Source: Planctomicrobium sp051466335 (GTDB lineage Bacteria > Planctomycetota > Planctomycetia > Planctomycetales > Planctomycetaceae). Taken from it: a DNA stretch of 64,000 bases. The position numbers and the translations under genes are program-made. Below are positions 41,284-50,631 of this stretch, piece after piece; the stretch's first letter is position 1; each line of letters begins with the position of its first letter. The stretch lies in NCBI RefSeq assembly GCF_051466335.1, contig NZ_CP195793.1, forward strand, positions 124,001-188,000. Direction: 5' to 3'. The notes below the pieces were generated by a model. It was not told the origin of the DNA. It searched no databases and saw only the letters and a list, made by a program, of their open reading frames with translations.

Positions 41284-44200
41284 ATGCCTGATCCCCCTCC
41301 ATTTCTGAAACCGGTCCGCCCGTTGCCGCATGCTCCGCCCTCGCTGATGACGGTCACGGGTTCTTCTTATGCCGAGATCCACTGTAAATCGAATTTCTCG
41401 TTTCTGGAGGGAGCCTCCCATCCGGATGAACTGGTTCAGCGGGCTGTGGAGCTCGGCTATACCGCACTCGCCGTGACAGACCGGAACACGCTGGCGGGAG
41501 TTGTCCGCGCGCATGTCGCAGCCAAAGCGGTCGGACTGAAGCTGCTGATCGGGGCCGAGATCACCCCTGTCGACGGTCTGCCGGTTGTCCTGCTGGCAAT
41601 GGACCGGTCCGGTTATGGAGGGTTGTCGACACTCATCACCCACGGCCGCCGGAATGCTCCCAAAGGAGAATGCCGACTGACTCTGGAGGACATTGCCCAT
41701 CATGGCGAGGGGTTGATTGCCGCTGTTGTTCCAAAGCAGGAACACCTGCCGTCGCTGCATCTCTATCGTGACGCCTTTGGTGATCGGGCCTCCCTGCTGG
41801 CTGAGCTGCACTGCGGGCGGGATGATGACCGCCAGTTGAACGATCTGAAACAATTGTCCCGGCAGTCCGGGCTCCCACTGGTGGCCGCCAATGACGTCCA
41901 TTATCACACTCCGGCACGACAGCCACTGCAGGATGTGCTGACCGCCATCCGGCATCGCTGTACGGTTGCCGAACTGGGAGAGCGGCGGTTCGTCAACGCC
42001 GAACGGCATCTCAAGTCACCGGCGCAGATGCGATTGCTGTTTCAGAGTTGCCCGGAGTCGATAGAACGGACACTCGAGATCGCCTCCCGTTGTTCGTTCT
42101 CGCTGGATGAGCTGAAATACGAATACCCGCACGAACTCTGTCCGGATGGGACAACCCCACTGGAGCATCTGCATCAGCTCACCTGGGCAGGTGCGAGTAA
42201 TCGCTATCCTGGCGGCATTCCCGCGAAGATTCACCAGACGATCGAGCATGAACTGAACCTCATCAGCGAACTGCGGTATGAAGCCTATTTCCTGACTGTC
42301 TGGGATCTGGTGCGGTTTGCACGCAGCAAAGGGATTCTCTGTCAGGGACGGGGTTCCGCTGCCAACTCGGCGGTCTGTTACTGTCTGGGAGTGACATCCG
42401 TCGACCCGAAGGAAATCGATCTGCTCTTCGAGCGGTTCATCTCAAAGGAACGGGGAGAAGCTCCGGATATCGATATCGACTTCGAACACGAACGCCGGGA
42501 AGAAGTTATTCAGTATGTCTATGACAAATACGGCCGTGACCGGGCCGGGATGACCGCCACGCTGATCACCTATCGTCCCCGATCCGCCATTCGGGATGTT
42601 GGCAAGGCACTGGGGCTGTCACTCGACAAGGTCGACCGGCTGGCGAAGAACCTTGACCATTTCGGCAGCAGCGAACAACTGGCTGGACGGCTGCGGGAAG
42701 CAGGGCTGGATGTGCAGTCCCGTCTTGGTCGGCAACTCTTGTATCTCACCACGGAACTGCTGGGGTTCCCCCGGCATCTCTCCCAGCATGTGGGCGGGAT
42801 GGTGATGACACAGGGGCCGCTGCATGAACTGGTCCCGATTGAGAATGCCTCCATGCCGGGACGCACGGTGATCGAATGGGACAAGGACGATCTTGATGCC
42901 CTCGGACTCCTGAAGGTCGATTGCCTGTCGCTGGGAATGCTGACCGCCATCCGGAAAACCTTTGATTTGGTGGAAAGACATTATGGAAGCACGTTAACAC
43001 TGGCCACAATTCCCCAGGATGACCCGCTTGTATACAGGATGATTCAGCGGGCCGACACGGTCGGAGTGTTCCAGATCGAGAGCCGGGCCCAGATGAGCAT
43101 GCTTCCCCGGCTCAAACCGGAGAAGTTCTACGATCTGGTCATCGAAGTGGCGATCGTCCGTCCCGGTCCCATTCAGGGGGATATGGTTCATCCGTATTTA
43201 CGACGACGGCGGGGCGAGGAGGAAGAGACTTATCCTGATGACAAGATCAAAGCGGTTCTCCACAAAACGCTCGGTGTTCCATTGTTTCAGGAACAGGCGA
43301 TGAAGCTGGCGATTGTCGCGGCCGGGTTCACCCCGGGGGAAGCGGACCAGCTACGACGGGCCATGGCTGCCTGGAAACGGAAAGGGGGTCTGGAACCGTT
43401 CCGGATCAAGCTGATCGAAGGGATGAAACAGAACGGCTATGACCCAGAGTTTGCGGAGCGGCTCTACAAGCAGATCTGCGGGTTCGGAGAGTACGGGTTC
43501 CCGGAATCGCACTCCGCCAGCTTTGCCCTGCTGGCGTATGTCTCCGCCTGGTTGAAATATCACTATCCGGCCGCATTCACAGCCTCTTTAATCAACAGCC
43601 AGCCAATGGGGTTCTACGGCCCCGCCCAGCTTGTTGAAGACGCCCGCAAACACCATGTCCCCGTTCTGCCGGTCGACATCAACCATAGCGACTGGGACTG
43701 CACACTGGAATCTGTCGGTTTGAACAAATTCCCTTCATCCTCTCTCCGTGATCTCTGTGCCTCTGTGTTTGCAGACTCTTCACCAGATGGAGTGAAACAC
43801 AGAGAAACGGAGGGCACAGGGGGCGAAAATGATGAGCAACGATTTTCGTTACGACTGGGTTTGCGGATGGTGGCCGGGATCTCCGAAGCCGCTGCCCGAA
43901 AGATCATGCTGGCGCGGCAGCAGGGACGATTCCGGTCGATGGAGGATTTCGTTCAACGAACGGGGTTGCCGCGTAGCGTTATCATCAAGCTGTCGCGGGC
44001 GGATGCATTCGGTTCACTGTCCCTCAGTCGCCGGGCTGCGCTATGGAATGCCCTGCCGCAACAGGAATCTGGCGATCTCCTGCATGCCGCCGATCCGACA
44101 GAACCGCCAGTCATCCTGCCGACATTGGCGCCGTTCGAGGAGGTGACCGCCGATTACCAGACCACTGGCCTGTCACTGAAAGCCCATCCGATCAGCTTCC

Positions 44201-44547
44201 TGCGGGAACAGATCGGGAACCGGGGAGCGGTCCGGGCTGTGGATCTGCAGGAGATTGCTGACGGGATGCTCGTCAAAATCGCCGGACTGGTCCTGCTGCG
44301 CCAGCGACCGGGAACAGCGAAGGGGGTGACGTTCATGACCATCGAAGATGAAACCGATCAGGCCAACCTCGTCGTCTGGCAGAACACCTGGGAACGGTTC
44401 CGCCGCATCGCCCGCCACTCCGCAGCCCTGCTGGTCACCGGAAAAATCCAGAAGGCGGAAGGAGTGATCCACGTGGTCGTCACCCGCATGCAGGACCTGA
44501 CCGAACAACTCGCCGCCATCCCCAATCACTCCCGCGACTTCCGGTGA
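41284..44547 (+). CDS. dnaE2: Error-prone DNA polymerase III alpha (DnaE2/ImuC)
   Basis: About 1087 residues from ATG 41284; ATG 41347 (MTVTGSSYAEIH) is an alternative that matches the usual N-terminus better. PHP domain: YAEIHCKSNFSFLEGASHPDEL, ALAVTDRNTLAG. Polymerase core: PDIDIDFEHERREEV carries the catalytic aspartates. Tandem helix-hairpin-helix and C-terminal OB fold (MLVKIAGLVLLRQRPGTAKGVTFMTIED) complete the family layout. Around residues 812-850 an unusual in-frame insert (FPSSSLRDLCASVF...GGENDEQRF) comes from an inverted-repeat element and separates the normally adjacent VGL and RLGLRMVAGI segments. Final enzyme of the ImuA-ImuB-DnaE2 mutasome. Confidence 0.93.
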   Translation: MPDPPPFLKPVRPLPHAPPSLMTVTGSSYAEIHCKSNFSFLEGASHPDELVQRAVELGYTALAVTDRNTLAGVVRAHVAAKAVGLKLLIGAEITPVDGLPVVLLAMDRSGYGGLSTLITHGRRNAPKGECRLTLEDIAHHGEGLIAAVVPKQEHLPSLHLYRDAFGDRASLLAELHCGRDDDRQLNDLKQLSRQSGLPLVAANDVHYHTPARQPLQDVLTAIRHRCTVAELGERRFVNAERHLKSPAQMRLLFQSCPESIERTLEIASRCSFSLDELKYEYPHELCPDGTTPLEHLHQLTWAGASNRYPGGIPAKIHQTIEHELNLISELRYEAYFLTVWDLVRFARSKGILCQGRGSAANSAVCYCLGVTSVDPKEIDLLFERFISKERGEAPDIDIDFEHERREEVIQYVYDKYGRDRAGMTATLITYRPRSAIRDVGKALGLSLDKVDRLAKNLDHFGSSEQLAGRLREAGLDVQSRLGRQLLYLTTELLGFPRHLSQHVGGMVMTQGPLHELVPIENASMPGRTVIEWDKDDLDALGLLKVDCLSLGMLTAIRKTFDLVERHYGSTLTLATIPQDDPLVYRMIQRADTVGVFQIESRAQMSMLPRLKPEKFYDLVIEVAIVRPGPIQGDMVHPYLRRRRGEEEETYPDDKIKAVLHKTLGVPLFQEQAMKLAIVAAGFTPGEADQLRRAMAAWKRKGGLEPFRIKLIEGMKQNGYDPEFAERLYKQICGFGEYGFPESHSASFALLAYVSAWLKYHYPAAFTASLINSQPMGFYGPAQLVEDARKHHVPVLPVDINHSDWDCTLESVGLNKFPSSSLRDLCASVFADSSPDGVKHRETEGTGGENDEQRFSLRLGLRMVAGISEAAARKIMLARQQGRFRSMEDFVQRTGLPRSVIIKLSRADAFGSLSLSRRAALWNALPQQESGDLLHAADPTEPPVILPTLAPFEEVTADYQTTGLSLKAHPISFLREQIGNRGAVRAVDLQEIADGMLVKIAGLVLLRQRPGTAKGVTFMTIEDETDQANLVVWQNTWERFRRIARHSAALLVTGKIQKAEGVIHVVVTRMQDLTEQLAAIPNHSRDFR
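43744..43813. repeat. Inverted-repeat mini-element inserted in frame in dnaE2
   Basis: CTCTGTGTTT (43761-43770) pairs with AAACACAGAG (43795-43804), and outer CTCCGT (43744-43749) pairs with ACGGAG (43808-43813). The CTCTGTG/CACAGAG-rich sequence resembles the short stretches in the N-terminal coding regions of both methylase-helicase genes (about 787-815 and 32232-32285). Confidence 0.65.
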
Positions 44548-44691
44548 GATATCAAACCCCTGCCCCGGCGGTCTGATTTTTCAGAATCTTTATTATCACT
44601 TTATATGGAAATTGAGTGTGGAATCAAAAATGAAGTGCGACTTTCGTTGATTTATGCCCTTCTTGGAGGGGTTTAGAAAGGAGAAAGCTGT

Positions 44692-45714
44692 ATGAAAAAA
44701 AGTTACTGTCATTTGAGTCTGGACGAGCGCCGAACCATCTTCAAGTTGCTGGAAGCCGGCAAGAGCAAGGCCGAGATCGCGGATATCCTAGGCCGTCACC
44801 GTTCGACACTGTTTCGCGAGATCCGCCGCAACAGTTTTTACCATGAGGATCATTTCAACAACGGATATTTCCATGTCAATGCGCACGACATGGCTGCCGC
44901 GCGCCGTGAAAAGCAGCGCAAGCTGCTTCGGCATCCGCAGCTCAGGGCGTACGTTATTCAAAGACTGCGGGATTTGTGGTCGCCCGACCAGATTTCGGGC
45001 CATCTCCGGCGTCTGGGCGTCCGTGATTTTTACGCATCTCATGAGACGATCTACGCCTTCATCTACAGTGCCGACGGTCGCTCCCTGAATCTGTACCGAT
45101 ATCTGAAGCGATGCTTCAAGAACCGCCGCAAGAGGTTTCGCAGGCAGCCTCGCTGGCATCGGGGCATTCCCGAGCACATGGGCATCTCGCACAGGCCCTC
45201 CATCGTCAAGGATCGAAACGACTTCGGGCACTGGGAAGGTGACCTGATGATCTTCCGGAAAGACTATGGCGAGGCCAATGTCACGTGTCTGGTCGAGCGC
45301 AAGAGCCGGTATTGCGTGATCATCAAAAATCCGCACCGCAAATCGGTGACTGTGATGGGCCAGATCAGGGACTATCTGAGCGCCCTTCCCCGCCATTCAC
45401 GACAATCTGTCACATTCGATCGTGGGCCGGAGTTCAGCGCATGGGGCATGCTGGAGGGTCATGTCAGGCATGGCAGCTACTATTGCGATCCGCAGGCACC
45501 GTGGCAGAAAGGAACGAACGAGAACACCAACGGAAGGCTTCGCCGCTACCTGCCGGGTGACACGAACATCAACGAGCTGAGTACGCACGATCTGCGTGCG
45601 ATCAGCCAGCACGTCAACCACATGCCGCGCAAATGCCTCGATTATAGAACACCTCATGAGGTGTTCTATAATCATGTACATCAGAGCCAGGAGCTGGCAT
45701 CATGCTTGCAATAA
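44692..45714 (+). CDS. IS30-family transposase
   Basis: 340 residues. HTH: HLSLDERRTIFKLLEAGKSKAEIADILGRHRSTLFREIRRN. Catalytic DDE core: GHWEGDLM (first Asp), VTFDRGPEFS (second Asp), NENTNGRLRRYLPGDTNI (Glu), all typical of IS30. ATG 44692 with GAAAGGAGAAAG upstream. The codon usage differs from that of the surrounding genes, as expected for a recent arrival. A perfect 32-bp palindrome lies within the 3' coding region. Confidence 0.93.
   Translation: MKKSYCHLSLDERRTIFKLLEAGKSKAEIADILGRHRSTLFREIRRNSFYHEDHFNNGYFHVNAHDMAAARREKQRKLLRHPQLRAYVIQRLRDLWSPDQISGHLRRLGVRDFYASHETIYAFIYSADGRSLNLYRYLKRCFKNRRKRFRRQPRWHRGIPEHMGISHRPSIVKDRNDFGHWEGDLMIFRKDYGEANVTCLVERKSRYCVIIKNPHRKSVTVMGQIRDYLSALPRHSRQSVTFDRGPEFSAWGMLEGHVRHGSYYCDPQAPWQKGTNENTNGRLRRYLPGDTNINELSTHDLRAISQHVNHMPRKCLDYRTPHEVFYNHVHQSQELASCLQ
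45641..45672. repeat. Perfect 32-bp palindrome inside the IS30 transposase gene
   Basis: ATTATAGAACACCTCA followed directly by its exact reverse complement, with no spacer, within codons for DYRTPHEVFYNH. In RNA it would form a long hairpin about 40 bases before the stop. Confidence 0.9.
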
Positions 45715-45889
45715 ACCGTCGCACTTCAATCTGATCCCAGAGAGGGCGCTTTCGATTTCCAGGCCGGATCTTCAAATCATCTCAGCGAACAGACATTTCA
45801 GTCTCCTGAACTGGGAATGCTTGATCTTTTTTCATATCCTGTTCGCTTGAACACATCCTCTTGGAATTCAGCGATCTCACTCGGGCGAC

Positions 45890-46231
45890 ATGGCGAAAAA
45901 GCGTTCATCCCAGCAGAGCAATGGGGCCAATCTCGGATTTGAAGAAAAGCTGTGGGCTGCTGCCGACAAACTTCGTGGGCATATGGATGCTGCGGAGTAC
46001 AAGCACGTCGTCCTCGGGCTGGTCTTCCTGAAGTACATTTCAGATGCTTTTCAGGAACTGCACGACAAACTGAAAGACGACGAATACTCCGATGCCGAGG
46101 ACCGGGATGAATACGTCGCTGAAAACGTCTTCTGGGTGCCCAAGGATGCCCGCTGGTCGTTCATTCAACAGCACGCCAAATCCGGTTACGTCGCAAGAAA
46201 TCCGGCAAGCGGCGCGACGTCGGCCAGTTGA
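45890..46231 (+). pseudogene. hsdM: hsdM 5' fragment (before frameshift)
   Basis: GFEEKLWAAADKLRGHMDAAEYKHVVLGLVFLKYISDAF and ENVFWVPKDARWSFIQQHAKSG are the N-terminal HsdM helical domain. After GYVAR the frame diverges from the family, while the -1 frame continues in register as KSGKRRDVGQLIDDAM. The break lies at about 46192-46200 (GCAAGAAATCC). Either a single-base loss, a sequencing error or a rare frameshift event. ATG 45890 lies after the IS30 element by about 150 bases. Confidence 0.8.
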
Positions 46232-47487
46232 TCGACGATGCGATGACGTCAATTGAGAAAGACAACCCCACCCTCAAGGGGGTGCTTCCCAAGGATTACG
46301 GCCGCGCCTCACTCGACAAGCAGCGTCTCGGCGAATTGATCGATCTGGTCGGAACGATTGGATTGGGAGATGCCGAAAGCCGTAGCCAGGACGTTCTTGG
46401 CCGTGTCTATGAATACTTTCTCGGCAAGTTCGCCAATGCGGAAGGCAAAGGGGGCGGCGAGTTCTATACCCCGCAGTCGGTCGTGAAGCTGCTGGTCGAG
46501 ATGATCGAGCCGTACAAAGGCCGGATCTACGACCCCTGCTGCGGTTCCGGCGGGATGTTCGTGCAGAGTGAAAAGTTCGTGCTGGCACACGGCGGTCGGA
46601 TTGGCGACCTCTCCATCTACGGCCAGGAGAGCAACAACACGACATGGCGGCTGTGCAAGATGAACCTCGCCATTCGCGGGATCGACAGCAATATCGGGCC
46701 GCACAATGCCGACACCTTTCACAACGATCTGCATAAGGATCTCAAGGCGGACTTCATTCTCGCCAATCCCCCGTTCAACATCAGCGACTGGGGCGGCGAC
46801 CGGCTTCGTGAGGATGCCCGGTGGAAGTACGGCATTCCTCCGGTGGGCAATGCCAACTATGGCTGGGTCCAGCACATGGTCTACAAGCTCGCTCCCAGCG
46901 GAATTGCGGGTTTTGTGCTGGCCAATGGTTCCATGAGCAGTAATCAGTCCGGCGAAGGGGAAATCCGCCGCCAGTTGATCGAAGCGGACCTTGTCGATTG
47001 CATGATCGCCCTCCCCGGCCAGCTCTTTTACACCACTCAGATTCCTGTTTGTCTCTGGTTTCTGGCCCGGAACAAGAAGAACGGAAAATTCCGGGACCGT
47101 CGGGGCGAGACCCTGTTCATCGATGCCCGTAAGCTCGGTGCATTGGTCGACCGCACCCATCGCGAGCTTTCTGAAGAAGACATCAGCCGCATTGCCCAGA
47201 CGTACCATGCCTGGCGCGGCGAGAAAGGAGCTGGCAAGTACGCGGACATCGCTGGGTTCAGCAAAAGTGCGACCCGCGAAGAAATCGAATCCCACGGACA
47301 TGTCCTCACTCCCGGCCGATACGTTGGGGCTGCCGAAACCGAAGACGATGACGACATGCCGTTCGATCAGCGGATGGAACAACTCACCGCCACTTTAAAG
47401 TCACAGTTCGCGGAATCAGCGAAGCTGGAGAAGAAGATCCTCAAAAATCTGGCCAGCCTCGGATTCACCGGCAAGGAGTTGCCGTGA
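46228..47487 (+). CDS. hsdM: Type I restriction-modification methyltransferase HsdM, main part
   Basis: N6-adenine methyltransferase core: GGGEFYTPQSVVKLLVEMI, SAM motif YDPCCGSGGMFVQS, catalytic NPPF in FILANPPFNISDWGGD. The frame opens at TTG 46228 (in-frame ATG at 46243), but native sequence clearly continues upstream in the -1 frame of the 5' fragment. If no frameshift correction occurs, the methylase lacks about 110 N-terminal residues. The TGA overlaps the GTG of the next gene (GTGA). Methylates the host target sites with HsdS. Confidence 0.88.
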   Translation: MIDDAMTSIEKDNPTLKGVLPKDYGRASLDKQRLGELIDLVGTIGLGDAESRSQDVLGRVYEYFLGKFANAEGKGGGEFYTPQSVVKLLVEMIEPYKGRIYDPCCGSGGMFVQSEKFVLAHGGRIGDLSIYGQESNNTTWRLCKMNLAIRGIDSNIGPHNADTFHNDLHKDLKADFILANPPFNISDWGGDRLREDARWKYGIPPVGNANYGWVQHMVYKLAPSGIAGFVLANGSMSSNQSGEGEIRRQLIEADLVDCMIALPGQLFYTTQIPVCLWFLARNKKNGKFRDRRGETLFIDARKLGALVDRTHRELSEEDISRIAQTYHAWRGEKGAGKYADIAGFSKSATREEIESHGHVLTPGRYVGAAETEDDDDMPFDQRMEQLTATLKSQFAESAKLEKKILKNLASLGFTGKELP

Positions 47488-48695
47488 CCAAGAAGCGGGC
47501 CACCAAGACACGCAACGACTCCCGGCGATCGCTCGGCAAAGCGAAGCCGCAGGCGATGATTCCTGTTCCCCCTCCGCGCAGTGAGCTGTCCGGGTACTAT
47601 GGGCATCTGCTTGAAGAGTTGAAGCAGCGGATCGCCACCGAGCGGGTGCGTGTGGTTCTCGCTGCCAATTCCGCGATGGTGCTGCTGTATTGGGACATCG
47701 GTCAAACGATCCTGCAGCGACAGGCCCACGAAGGCTGGGGAGCCAAGGTCATCGACCGGCTCTCTGCTGATCTCCGGGAGGCATTTCCCGACATGTCCGG
47801 CCTCTCTTCGCGAAACCTCAAATACATGCGGGCATTCGCCGAAGCCTGGCACGACAGGGCAATTGTGCAGCAGGTTGCTGCACAAATTCCATGGTTTCAC
47901 AACTGCATCCTGCTCGACAAACTTCCAGATACCGAAACTCGACTCTGGTACGCTCGAAAGACTATCGAAAATGGCTGGTCGCGGAACATTCTTGCGATGC
48001 AGATCAGCAGCCAGCTGCATCGACGGTCTGGCAAGGCGATCAACAATTTCAACGCCGTTCTCCCCTTGCCTGACAGCGATCTGGCGACTCAGGTCTTCAA
48101 AGATCCCTATCTGTTCGACTTTCTGGGAACGGCCGATCCCCACCGGGAACGTGAAGTTGAACAGGCTCTGATCGATCATCTGGAAAAGTTCCTGTTAGAA
48201 CTTGGCCAAGGGTTCGCCTTTGTTGGTCGACAGGTTCCGTTGGAAGTCGGCGGTCAGGATTTTCTGATCGATCTACTGTTCTACCACCTGCGGCTGCGGT
48301 GCTTCGTCGTCGTAGAACTCAAGGCGGTACCGTTCGATCCTGCGTTTGTTGGCCAGTTGAATCTGTACCTGTCCGCTGTCGATGATCTGCTCCGCCACCC
48401 GGACGACAACCCAACGATCGGCCTGTTGTTGTGCCAGGGGAAAGACCGGCTGGTGGTCGAATACGCCCTGCGCGGCCTGCAGCAACCGCTGGGAGTCGCT
48501 GACTGGGAAGCCCAGGTCGTTGATCACCTGCCGGAAAAACTCCGGGGGACACTCCCGACTGTCGAACAAATCGAAGCCGAACTCGGCACCCCGGAAACCA
48601 CAACCCCGCCCTCAATTCGAAAATCACGTGGCGGCCGGGGGGCGAAGAAAAAGACTGTGAAGAAGCTGAAAGGAAAGAATCACAAGGATGACTGA
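47484..48695 (+). CDS. DUF1016 / YhcG-type PD-(D/E)xK nuclease-domain protein
   Basis: 403 residues. The N-terminal DUF1016 region, VLLYWDIGQTILQRQAHEGWGAKVIDRLSADLREAFPDMSGLSSRNLKYMR, is followed by the PD-(D/E)xK-like C-terminal half: FAFVGRQVPLEVGGQDFLIDLLFYH, CFVVVELKAVPFDPAFVGQLNLYL. The Asp and ELK are in register. Proteins of this family are frequent inside type I restriction operons, where their role is unclear; a nuclease or defence accessory function is proposed. GTG start overlaps the hsdM stop. Lys-rich tail. Confidence 0.9.
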   Translation: MTKKRATKTRNDSRRSLGKAKPQAMIPVPPPRSELSGYYGHLLEELKQRIATERVRVVLAANSAMVLLYWDIGQTILQRQAHEGWGAKVIDRLSADLREAFPDMSGLSSRNLKYMRAFAEAWHDRAIVQQVAAQIPWFHNCILLDKLPDTETRLWYARKTIENGWSRNILAMQISSQLHRRSGKAINNFNAVLPLPDSDLATQVFKDPYLFDFLGTADPHREREVEQALIDHLEKFLLELGQGFAFVGRQVPLEVGGQDFLIDLLFYHLRLRCFVVVELKAVPFDPAFVGQLNLYLSAVDDLLRHPDDNPTIGLLLCQGKDRLVVEYALRGLQQPLGVADWEAQVVDHLPEKLRGTLPTVEQIEAELGTPETTTPPSIRKSRGGRGAKKKTVKKLKGKNHKDD

Positions 48696-48787
48696 CGGTC
48701 GCTTTCATCAAGGGGAGGAGCGAATCTCCACGGCAAGCAGCCGTCGGAGCGTGGCAGTGCGTTGCCTCAGTTCGATGGAGGTGATGC

Positions 48788-50179
48788 ATGGCAAATAACC
48801 GCGAGGCAACATTTCAGGAATTGATTGACGAAGGATGTCTCGAAATCGGAGATGGGTATCGAGCGAAGAATAACGAACTCGGCGGAACTGGGCCGATTTT
48901 TCTCCGGGCGGGACACGTCAGCGATACTCACATTGACTTCGCGGGCGTCGAACGATTCCATGAAACGCTACGCAATCGGCTTGGCCCAAAGTTCGCCATA
49001 CCCGGTGATACGATTATCACAACCAAAGGAAACAGTACTGGTAGAACATCGTTCGTGACGGAGCGGATGCCCGAGTTCGTCTACTCGCCTCATCTTTCCT
49101 ATTGGCGTTCTCGCAATCAGAAAGTCATTTGCAACGGCTTTCTCCGCTATTGGTCTCGAGGATCAGAGTTCATCTCGCAACTTCGCGGGATGTCGGCGTC
49201 GACGGACATGGCTCCTTATTTGAGCCTGACTGACCAGCGTCGACTTCGCATCAGTCTTCCGTCAATTGCTCGTCAAGAACGTATCGCCGACATCCTCGGC
49301 ACGTTTGACGACAAGATCGAGTTGAACCGGCGGATGAATGAAACGCTGGAGGCGATGGCGCGGCGGCTGTTCCGCAGCTGGTTCGTCGACTTCGACCCCG
49401 TTCACGCCAAAGCCGCCCTGCGCCAGAAACACCCCAAACTCAGCAACACCGACCTCTCCCGCCGCGCCCTCCCGAACATGTCCCCCGAAATCGCCGAACT
49501 CTTCCCGGATGGGTTCGAGGATTCGGCACTCGGCAAGATTCCGAAGGGGTGGAAGGTTAAACTTTTAGACGACCTTGTTGAACTGGCCATCGGCGGCGAC
49601 TGGGGAAGAGATTCCCTGAGTGAAGAGTTCTCCGAAGCTGTGTCATGCATCCGAGGTGCTGATATCCCGGATCTTCAATCTGGTGGCCTCGGTAAGATGC
49701 CAACTCGTTTTCTAAAACCGTCAAGTGTCGCGAAACGCGGAATGCGGGTAGGCGACATTGCATTCGAAGTTTCTGGCGGCAGTCCTACGCAGTCAACTGG
49801 CCGTCCGGTGCTTGTGACGCAACGGCTATTGAAATCACTCTCCGGACCGCTGACTTGTTCAAACTTCTGCCGGTTGATCCGCCTCTCTGACCCAGGATCT
49901 GCGAGATTCTTGTACTACTATTTGCGTTATCTCTACAACGCTGAAGAATTTCTTCAGTACGAAAATGGTACAACCGGTATCAAGAATTTTGCGTTCACAA
50001 CCTTCTGCTCACTCCATCCGTTTATCGTAGGAGACGCTAATCTTTTAACTGCGTTTGATACGATTGCAGCCCCTTGGTTGACGAGACGTGACGACAACGG
50101 CCTTGAAATGCGTCAACAATCGGAAATCCGAGACAAGCTTCTTCCCCGACTTCTTTCGGGAGAACTGGCAACGGTATGA
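48788..50179 (+). CDS. hsdS: Type I restriction specificity subunit HsdS
   Basis: 463 residues with two target recognition domains. TRD1 is followed by the conserved spacer LPSIARQERIADILGTFDDKIELNRRMNETLEAMARRLFRSWFVDFDPV. TRD2 begins after an insert with SDTDLSRR-like sequence and ends AFDTIAAPWL...QSEIRDKLLPRLLSGEL. It decides the DNA sequence recognised by HsdM and HsdR. ATG 48788 lies 92 bases after the DUF1016 gene. The stop overlaps the start of the following gene. Confidence 0.92.
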   Translation: MANNREATFQELIDEGCLEIGDGYRAKNNELGGTGPIFLRAGHVSDTHIDFAGVERFHETLRNRLGPKFAIPGDTIITTKGNSTGRTSFVTERMPEFVYSPHLSYWRSRNQKVICNGFLRYWSRGSEFISQLRGMSASTDMAPYLSLTDQRRLRISLPSIARQERIADILGTFDDKIELNRRMNETLEAMARRLFRSWFVDFDPVHAKAALRQKHPKLSNTDLSRRALPNMSPEIAELFPDGFEDSALGKIPKGWKVKLLDDLVELAIGGDWGRDSLSEEFSEAVSCIRGADIPDLQSGGLGKMPTRFLKPSSVAKRGMRVGDIAFEVSGGSPTQSTGRPVLVTQRLLKSLSGPLTCSNFCRLIRLSDPGSARFLYYYLRYLYNAEEFLQYENGTTGIKNFAFTTFCSLHPFIVGDANLLTAFDTIAAPWLTRRDDNGLEMRQQSEIRDKLLPRLLSGELATV

Positions 50180-50631
50180 ACGATCCGAGCAAGAGAGCAC
50201 ACAAGCTGCCGGCCAAGCTGGAGAAGATTCTGGCGTCCCTGTCCGTTTACTTCGGGCAGAAGGGCAAAGAACTGCTTCAAAAGCTGATTGTCAATTCCCG
50301 CTACTACGTGGAAGAAGAGACTGGCTACGACAACTGGAATAATGGTCAGTGGTATCACACCGTTCACTTTCAGGTCCCTACTGCGATCTACTTCGACATC
50401 TTCGACGAACTGTCGGAAGTGGCCGAGGAAATCAAAGTTGGAATCGGAAAATTGAATTCTGTAGACGACGAGTTCATCGAAGCGGTTCGACTGGAAGTAG
50501 ACGACGGCCCGTCGCTGGAAGGCTGGCGGGAAAAATCAGGAGTGTTCCTACGGGACGTCCCCTCACAACCACTGCCTCCGAGAACGATCTCGAACGGATT
50601 TGGGAACCCGGTCTTCTGCGAGTCTTCCTGA
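50176..50631 (+). pseudogene. 5' part of a TIR-domain protein gene (before frameshift)
   Basis: ATG 50176 overlaps the hsdS stop (ATGA). LEKILASLSVYFGQKGKELLQKLIVNSRYYVEEETGYDNWNNGQWYHTVHFQVP and FDIFDELSEVAEEIKVGI form an N-terminal domain that I associate with TIR proteins of restriction islands. The frame stops at 50631, shortly after the region where the TIR domain begins in the -1 frame. A single-base loss near the CCCC run at about 50560-50570 explains this. Confidence 0.65.

Larger units (their letters stand above)
44619..45740 (+). mobile_element. Complete IS30-family insertion sequence
   Basis: Imperfect terminal inverted repeats: TGGAATCA...TGAAGTGCGAC on the left (about 44619-44643) and its complement GTCGCACTTCA..TGATCCCA on the right (about 45718-45740). 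They flank one transposase gene. Length about 1.1 kb, normal for IS30. Confidence 0.8.

Noticed and set aside
43744..43813. Possible CRISPR-like repeat in dnaE2
   Set aside because: Only one inverted-repeat unit is present, with no direct repeats or spacers.
46309..47382. 357-codon frame antisense to hsdM
   Set aside because: Overlaps the SAM and NPPF motifs of HsdM on the other strand.
50349..50567. N-terminal extension of the TIR open frame
   Set aside because: This part is out of frame with the sensible N-terminal domain read from 50176, so it is read-through rather than coding.
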